From positions 62,001 to 126,000 of the forward strand of contig NZ_JAGEMK010000004.1 in the NCBI RefSeq assembly GCF_017565425.1: a DNA stretch of 64,000 nt. The letters are read 5' to 3'. This DNA is from Actinotalea soli (GTDB lineage: Bacteria > Actinomycetota > Actinomycetes > Actinomycetales > Cellulomonadaceae). The position numbers and the translations under genes are program-made. Below, one piece after another: positions 59,464 to 64,000 of the stretch. The notes beneath the pieces are model-generated. The model searched no databases. It saw nothing but the letters and a program-made list of their open reading frames with translations, and had not been told where the DNA came from. Numbering within the stretch: the first letter of the stretch is position 1; every line of letters starts with the position of its first letter.

Positions 59464-62400
59464 TCAGGCGCAGGTCGTCGGCGAGGACGAGGCCTCGGCC
59501 GAGGTCGTGGAGCCGTCCGCGGCGGTCGCCGTCGCGCTCACGGTGATCGCGGGCAGCGTGCCCTCCCGCGAGCTGAACGCCGAGGTCACCGTCCTGCCCG
59601 CCTCGAGCACGGCGGTCCGCTGGCCGAACGGGGTGCGGACGACCGTGTCGAGCGGGCCGTCGGAGGAGCTCGACACGGTCACGGTCAGCACCACCGCGCC
59701 CCGCACGCACCGGGTGGCGGTGCTGAGGGACATCGGGGTACCGGCCTCGACGAGGACCGTGACCTCGACCGTGGCCCTGGACGCGTCCTGGGCCACACCG
59801 GTGACGGTGAAGCTGCCCGGTGAGGCATAGGCCGCGGGGTCGATCTCCGCCCAGTCGACGTCCACCGTCTGCGCGGACCCGTCGGCCATGGTCAGCTCCG
59901 CCCGAGGGAGGGTCGGCGCGACCCCCGGGGAGGTCGTCACCTCCATCGCCGCGACCGAGGTCACCGCGATGTCCGGGGCGTAGGCCTCGAGGACCTTCTG
60001 GTACTCGGCCCGGGTCACGGGAATGACGGTGCCGTGGCGCGGCTTGCCGCCGTCGGCGTTCTGCGGCAGGTTCTCGCGCAGCTTGGCACCCACGGGCTCC
60101 CACGAGTCGCCGTCGTCCAGGTCGTCCGAGCCGAAGGGGATGTAGTAGTTCGGCCCACCGTGGTAGTCGGGCTGGTCGATGAACAGGAACCAGTCGTGGT
60201 CGTTGACGTCGCCCTCGTTGGCGCGGAACAGGTTGGGGCCCTCACCGCTGGTGAAGGTCCCGCCGGGCTCGCCGTTGGGCAGCCCCGTGGCGATCCGCTC
60301 CTTGATGAGCGTCCACTCGTCGGCCGCCCCGGTGGTGCCGGGCAGCGAGCCGCTCACGGTCGCGAGCAGGTCGGTGGACTTCTCGGCGCGGATGGTCATC
60401 GACGCCTCGTCCTTGGTGAAGCGGTAGTACGTGTCGTCGATCTGGGCGACCGTCGAGTCGATCATGCCGCGACCGTTGCCCCGACGGACGTCGATCCACG
60501 GCCGGGCCTCGGAGAAGGTGACGAAGTCGTCCGTGGTGGCGTACATCATCCGGTTGTAGGTGACCGCGCTGCGCTCGGCCGGGTTGGTCGTCGGGTACAG
60601 GTTCGACGCCCAGAACACCACGAACGTGTCGAGCTCGTCGCTCCAGAACGCCTCGGGGGCCCAGGTGTTGCCCGCGTAGTCCGAGGAGACCTTGACGTGG
60701 CGCTGCTCGGACCAGGTGACCAGGTCGTCGGACTCCCAGACCTCGATGTGCAGGGAGCCGGAGAGCTGGGCCGTGGTGAAGCCACCGGGCAACCCGGCGA
60801 CCTTCAGGTCGGTGGCGATCATGTAGAAGCGGTCGCCCTCGGGGGCGCGGATGATGAACGGGTCACGCAGGCCCTGGGTCCCCTCGTCCGAGACGAAGAG
60901 GGGCTGCCCGTCGTTGAGCGTGTTCCAGGCCAGAGCGTCGTTGCCGCGCGAGGCCGCGAGGCTCACCTGCTCGGCCCCGTCGCCCTCGCCGGTGAAGAAC
61001 GCCCACACGTAGGCCTCGGTCTGGTCGGTGCCGCTGGGCATCGGACGCAGGCGGAGCACGAACTCGCGGGTCTGCGTGGCATCACCGTTGGTCGCGGTCG
61101 CCGTGAGGACGACCTCCACGGGGTCCGTCCCTGCGGCCGGCCGCTCGACCGCGATGGTGCGCGAGGTCGGCGTCACGCCGTCCCGCACGGTCACGTGGTC
61201 GGCGTCCTCGGTCCTCACCGACCAGGAGATGGACGAGCCCTGCTCGCCCGTGGTCGGCACGGAGAAGTTGGTCCGGACGTCGTCGAGGCCGTCGAGCTGC
61301 AGGGCGGCGAGGTCCTGAGCCGCCTTGTCCGACGCGGCGGCGTCCTCGGGGACCTCGACCGCGTAGGTCACCGTCCGGGTGGACTCCCCCGCGGTGAACG
61401 TGGCGGTGAGGGTGACCGTCGCGGCACCGCTGCCCGCGGCGGGACGCGTCACGACGCCCGTCCCACCGTCCACCTGGATCGCGGGGTCGTCCGACTCCCA
61501 GGTCACGGTCGTGCCGTACACGAGGGTGGGGAGGGTCAGGTCAGCGGTGGTGCTGGCCGGAAGGACGAGGGAGGCGACGGCCTTGTCGATCGCCTGGCCG
61601 GCGAAGAGCTCCCCGACCTGCGCTGCGTCGAGGGCCTGCCCGTAGACGGCGAGCTCGTCGACCGTCCCGTTCCACCCGGCGTCGGCGTAGGTCGAGCGGC
61701 CGAGGTAGGCGACGAGGTCGCTGCCGAAGGAGGCGACGTCGCGGTCGATGGCCACCTGCCCGACGGGGGCACCGTTGACGTAGACGCTGAGCTGGCGGCT
61801 CGTCCCGTCGATCACGGTCGTGTACAAGGCCATCCCGGCAGGGGTGCGGATGCCGCTCGTCGCGGCGTTGGTGCTGCCCGGGCCCACCTCGGTGGTCCAC
61901 GGCGAGGTGGCGTTGACCGTGTTGGTGACGACGGACTTCACGTAGCCGCTCGGGTTGGTCGGGTTGAGCAGCCAGTAGGCGGTCGAGTGCTGCGCGCCGC
62001 TGGCCACCGGCGCGCCGATGAAGGCTGCCGCGGTGTTGCCAGCCCCGGACCGAGGGCTCAGCCAGGTCGAGATCGTCAGGTCCTGCTGGCCGACCAGCCC
62101 TGCCGTGGGGATCTCGAGGTAGGGGGCCGCGGTCGCACTGCCGCCCGGAAGGCTGAGCACACCACCGGCGACCTGGGCGCCGGTGCGTCGGAGGGTGGCG
62201 TCGTAGCCGTTCCCGCTGGTGTCGGGGATGCTCGGGCCGGTCGCGTCGTCGAACGTGTAGTGGATCAGCGGCGCGGGGCCGTCGTCCGCAGCGGAGGCTG
62301 CCGCGGGCGTGAAGGCTCCGAGCAGCGCCACGGCGCCCGTGACCGCCGCTGCGATGGCCCGCCGTCGCGGTGCGGGGCCGCGGGGCCACGTGGGCGGAGC

Positions 62401-62496
62401 CCCGGCACGGCGCTGGCCGCGCGATGAGCTCTCGTCGTGGTGCGGCTCCGCCCCACGACGTCGGGTGCCGGTCGCCACGTGCTTGAGGTGCCCCAT
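59464..62496 (-). CDS. Secreted LamG-GH43 glycoside hydrolase 3
   Basis: 1010 residues. Long basic signal region with a hydrophobic core near 50-75; LamG domain (about 80-285, LIHYTFDDATGPSIPDTSGN); two Ig-like domains (about 290-500); GH43 propeller (about 510-830) with base in GLRDPFI (near 543), NTWAPEAFW (near 610) and general acid in GEGPNLF (near 751); Ig-like unit (about 840-920) and the two-Cys C-terminal domain (TRCVRGAVV... TTCA). ATG follows AAGGGATC; reading further upstream would enter the operator. First gene of a likely two-gene operon with GH43 gene 2. Confidence 0.9.
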   Translation of the reverse strand: MGHLKHVATGTRRRGAEPHHDESSSRGQRRAGAPPTWPRGPAPRRRAIAAAVTGAVALLGAFTPAAASAADDGPAPLIHYTFDDATGPSIPDTSGNGYDATLRRTGAQVAGGVLSLPGGSATAAPYLEIPTAGLVGQQDLTISTWLSPRSGAGNTAAAFIGAPVASGAQHSTAYWLLNPTNPSGYVKSVVTNTVNATSPWTTEVGPGSTNAATSGIRTPAGMALYTTVIDGTSRQLSVYVNGAPVGQVAIDRDVASFGSDLVAYLGRSTYADAGWNGTVDELAVYGQALDAAQVGELFAGQAIDKAVASLVLPASTTADLTLPTLVYGTTVTWESDDPAIQVDGGTGVVTRPAAGSGAATVTLTATFTAGESTRTVTYAVEVPEDAAASDKAAQDLAALQLDGLDDVRTNFSVPTTGEQGSSISWSVRTEDADHVTVRDGVTPTSRTIAVERPAAGTDPVEVVLTATATNGDATQTREFVLRLRPMPSGTDQTEAYVWAFFTGEGDGAEQVSLAASRGNDALAWNTLNDGQPLFVSDEGTQGLRDPFIIRAPEGDRFYMIATDLKVAGLPGGFTTAQLSGSLHIEVWESDDLVTWSEQRHVKVSSDYAGNTWAPEAFWSDELDTFVVFWASNLYPTTNPAERSAVTYNRMMYATTDDFVTFSEARPWIDVRRGNGRGMIDSTVAQIDDTYYRFTKDEASMTIRAEKSTDLLATVSGSLPGTTGAADEWTLIKERIATGLPNGEPGGTFTSGEGPNLFRANEGDVNDHDWFLFIDQPDYHGGPNYYIPFGSDDLDDGDSWEPVGAKLRENLPQNADGGKPRHGTVIPVTRAEYQKVLEAYAPDIAVTSVAAMEVTTSPGVAPTLPRAELTMADGSAQTVDVDWAEIDPAAYASPGSFTVTGVAQDASRATVEVTVLVEAGTPMSLSTATRCVRGAVVLTVTVSSSSDGPLDTVVRTPFGQRTAVLEAGRTVTSAFSSREGTLPAITVSATATAADGSTTSAEASSSPTTCA

Positions 62497-62550
62497 TGCA
62501 GATCCCTTGCGTCGCGCACCGGTCACCGTTGACCGACGCTGGCTCGGCGA

Positions 62551-62604
62551 TGTTAGCGAGAACATGCCGTTCGCCAGGCTATGAGGGGGCAGGTGCGCCG
62601 TCAA
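62551..62604 (-). promoter_or_regulatory. Promoter and LacI operator of the GH43 genes 3-2 operon
   Basis: On the minus strand TTGACG (complement of 62599-62604), 17 bp, TAGCCT (complement of 62576-62581). The operator TGTTAGCGAGAACA (62551-62564) begins just after the expected start of transcription, the typical roadblock position. The same 14-mer occurs at 52337-52350. Confidence 0.75.
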
Positions 62605-62706
62605 GGGATCCGCGGGGTGCGAGCGGCTTCTCCCCGTCCCCGCACCGACCTGACCGGGTCGCTCGTCTGGCCGATGCGCACGGCCGAGTCACGCTGCTGG
62701 GCGGGC

Positions 62707-63819
62707 CTACTCCTCGGGGAACGTCACCGGCAGCCCGAAGGCCTCGACGTGCTCCCGCCCCAGGAACGAGGTCACCTGGCAGATCCGTTCACCGCTGATC
62801 GTGAGCACGTTGATCGACCAGGCCTCGAACGGTCCACCGTCCGGGGACAGGTAGCTCACGACGGCGAGCTGCCCGTTGGCCGTGGTCGGCAGGTGGCGCC
62901 ACTGCCCGCAGGTGCTCAGCGGGAGCGCGCGGGCGAAGTTCATGACGGCCTCCTGGCCGCGGTACCAGTGCGGCAGCGGCGGCATGGACCAGGTGACGTC
63001 CTCGGTGAGGAGCGCGACGAGCGCACCCGCGTCACCGGCTTCCATGGCGGACATGAACCTCTCGACGACGTCACGCCGCCCGACGTCCCCGAGCTGCTGC
63101 AGGGTCTGCTGCTGCGCGCCGGCGGGCACCTTCTGGTCGATGAGGCGGCGGGCCCGTTGCAGTGCGCTGGTGACCGAGGCGGTGGTGGTGTCCATGAGGT
63201 CGGCGATCTCCCGGGCGGAGAAGCCCAGCACCTCGACCAGCAGCAGGACGGCGCGCTGGTTCCCGGGCAGGTGCTGCAGGGCAGCGACGAAAGCGAGCTC
63301 GACCGCTTCGCGCTGCTCGTAGCGCGCGGCCGGGCTCGACGCCCCGCCCTCCATCCCCACGTCCGAGTACGGCCCGAGCCAGGCGACCTCGGTGAGGGGC
63401 GTGTCCCCGACGACGGCGTCGTGGCTCGGGCTGGTCAGGTCCATCGGCAAGGCCCGACGCCCCCGCGCCGCAACCGCGTCCAGGCAGGTGCGGGTGGTGA
63501 CCCGGTAGAGCCAGGTGCGCAGGGAGCTGCGCCCCTCGAAGCGCGGGAGTGCTCGCCAGGCGCGCAGGAGGGCCTCCTGGAGCGCGTCGTCGGCGTCGTG
63601 CGTGGAACCGAGCATCCGGTAGCAGTGGGCGTGCAGCTCCCGGCGCAACGGGTGGACGAGGCGGGTGAACGCGGCGTCGTCGCCGGTCCGGGCGAGAGCG
63701 AGGTCGTCGGCCACCGAGTCGCGCACGAGCTCAGGCTCGATCGGCACCTCGCCCTCGAGCGATGAATCAGACCTGTTCTCGCAGTCTCCCCTCGGAGACA
63801 TCGCCACCGACCGCATCAC
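62707..63819 (-). CDS. Sigma-70 factor of the SigJ/TIGR02960 type with SnoaL-like C-terminus
   Basis: 370 residues. Region 2 about 40-105 (DADDALQEALLRAWRALPRF, then SLRTWLYRVTTRTCLDAV), region 4 about 175-235 (LGFSAREIADLMDTTTASVT), then a SnoaL/NTF2-like domain (about 250-365, WSMPPLPHWYRGQEAVMNFA) that usually controls such sigma factors by binding a ligand. No anti-sigma gene adjoins. Start uncertain: GTG 63819, ATG 63816 and ATG 63801 all lack a ribosome-binding site. Divergent from the DUF1905 gene, an expected target. Confidence 0.9.
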   Translation of the reverse strand: MMRSVAMSPRGDCENRSDSSLEGEVPIEPELVRDSVADDLALARTGDDAAFTRLVHPLRRELHAHCYRMLGSTHDADDALQEALLRAWRALPRFEGRSSLRTWLYRVTTRTCLDAVAARGRRALPMDLTSPSHDAVVGDTPLTEVAWLGPYSDVGMEGGASSPAARYEQREAVELAFVAALQHLPGNQRAVLLLVEVLGFSAREIADLMDTTTASVTSALQRARRLIDQKVPAGAQQQTLQQLGDVGRRDVVERFMSAMEAGDAGALVALLTEDVTWSMPPLPHWYRGQEAVMNFARALPLSTCGQWRHLPTTANGQLAVVSYLSPDGGPFEAWSINVLTISGERICQVTSFLGREHVEAFGLPVTFPEE

Positions 63820-63830
63820 AGGAGGACACC

Positions 63831-64000
63831 ATGCCCGAGCCCGCCCCCGCTACTCCCACGGCGCATGAACCCCAGCCCCTCGACCACCGCTTCACCGCCC
63901 CGATCGAGAAGGACGGCTCCTTCGCCACCTACCTGACGGTGCACGGGTCGGCCGAGCTGCTCGGCACCGGCAAGGCCGTGAAGATCACCGGGACCATCGA
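63831..64000 (+). CDS. DUF1905/YdeI-like protein, 3' end cut by window edge
   Basis: 57 codons present. After a Pro/Ala/Thr-rich start the DUF1905 beginning is clear: RFTAPIEKDGSFATYLTVHG, then SAELLGTGKAVKITGTID. Function unknown; members often occur next to SigJ-type sigma genes and carry a C-terminal OmdA/YdeI part. GGAGGAC lies 5 nt before the ATG. Only 11 bp separate it from the sigma gene start, so their promoters overlap. Confidence 0.8.
   Translation, partial: MPEPAPATPTAHEPQPLDHRFTAPIEKDGSFATYLTVHGSAELLGTGKAVKITGTI

Overview
The window reads as a stretch of chromosome from a high-GC actinobacterium. Nearly all real genes have third codon positions that are almost always G or C, GTG starts are common, and many genes seem to have leaderless promoters with a TAnnnT box 5-8 nt before the start. 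Marker families are actinobacterial (SCO1664, DUF3090 and the MSMEG_4193 phosphatase, TIGR02611, DUF6226, ECF42 sigma factor with a YCII partner). Large secreted LamG-GH43 hydrolases and an LGATG-anchored surface protein suggest a polysaccharide-degrading member of Micrococcales, something like Cellulomonas, Oerskovia or Sanguibacter. That placement is inference. I saw no rRNA, tRNA, integrase, transposase or CRISPR array.

Region by region: 1-9.3 kb holds a penicillin acylase-like hydrolase (cut by the left edge), an FmdB zinc-ribbon gene behind a CIRCE-type operator, a SAF-domain protein, mscL, and a 1449-residue helicase/nuclease-like protein whose Walker A lysine is gone. 9.3-21.5 kb is housekeeping and regulation: DUF1540 protein, hydrolases, an AlkZ-like protein, HAD phosphatase, ECF42 sigma with YCII protein, flotillin, and several regulator/enzyme pairs transcribed divergently across palindromic operators (TetR/alcohol dehydrogenase, HxlR/RidA). 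21.5-28.5 kb holds a cell-wall-anchored beta-helix/Ig protein facing a five-gene cassette (Tat-signal DUF6916 protein, GNAT, three tail-collar proteins), then a small protein made of four DivIVA-like motifs.

28.5-47 kb: a two-component system next to a MacB/FtsX-type exporter, separated by a 60-bp near-perfect palindrome; MmyB-type regulator/SDR; TetR/VOC with two CGGAGG palindromes; WYL regulator; a CPA2 antiporter; an EXLDI-DrrA/B-like exporter converging on a methyltransferase-arr (rifampin ADP-ribosyltransferase) pair; DUF2975/Xre; and the phosphatase-DUF3090-SCO1664 trio that accompanies mshC in other actinobacteria, here without mshC.

49-62.6 kb looks like one polysaccharide-utilisation locus: a LacI regulator, a WxL-like secreted pair, and three large secreted LamG-GH43 proteins. 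LacI-type operators sit exactly on the predicted promoters of the locus, and one 14-bp operator occurs identically twice, 10.2 kb apart. All three hydrolases end in the same short two-cysteine domain. Between the converging hydrolase genes is an extreme poly-G/poly-C tract that may be partly a sequencing artefact. The right edge holds a SigJ/TIGR02960-type sigma factor and the start of a DUF1905 gene.
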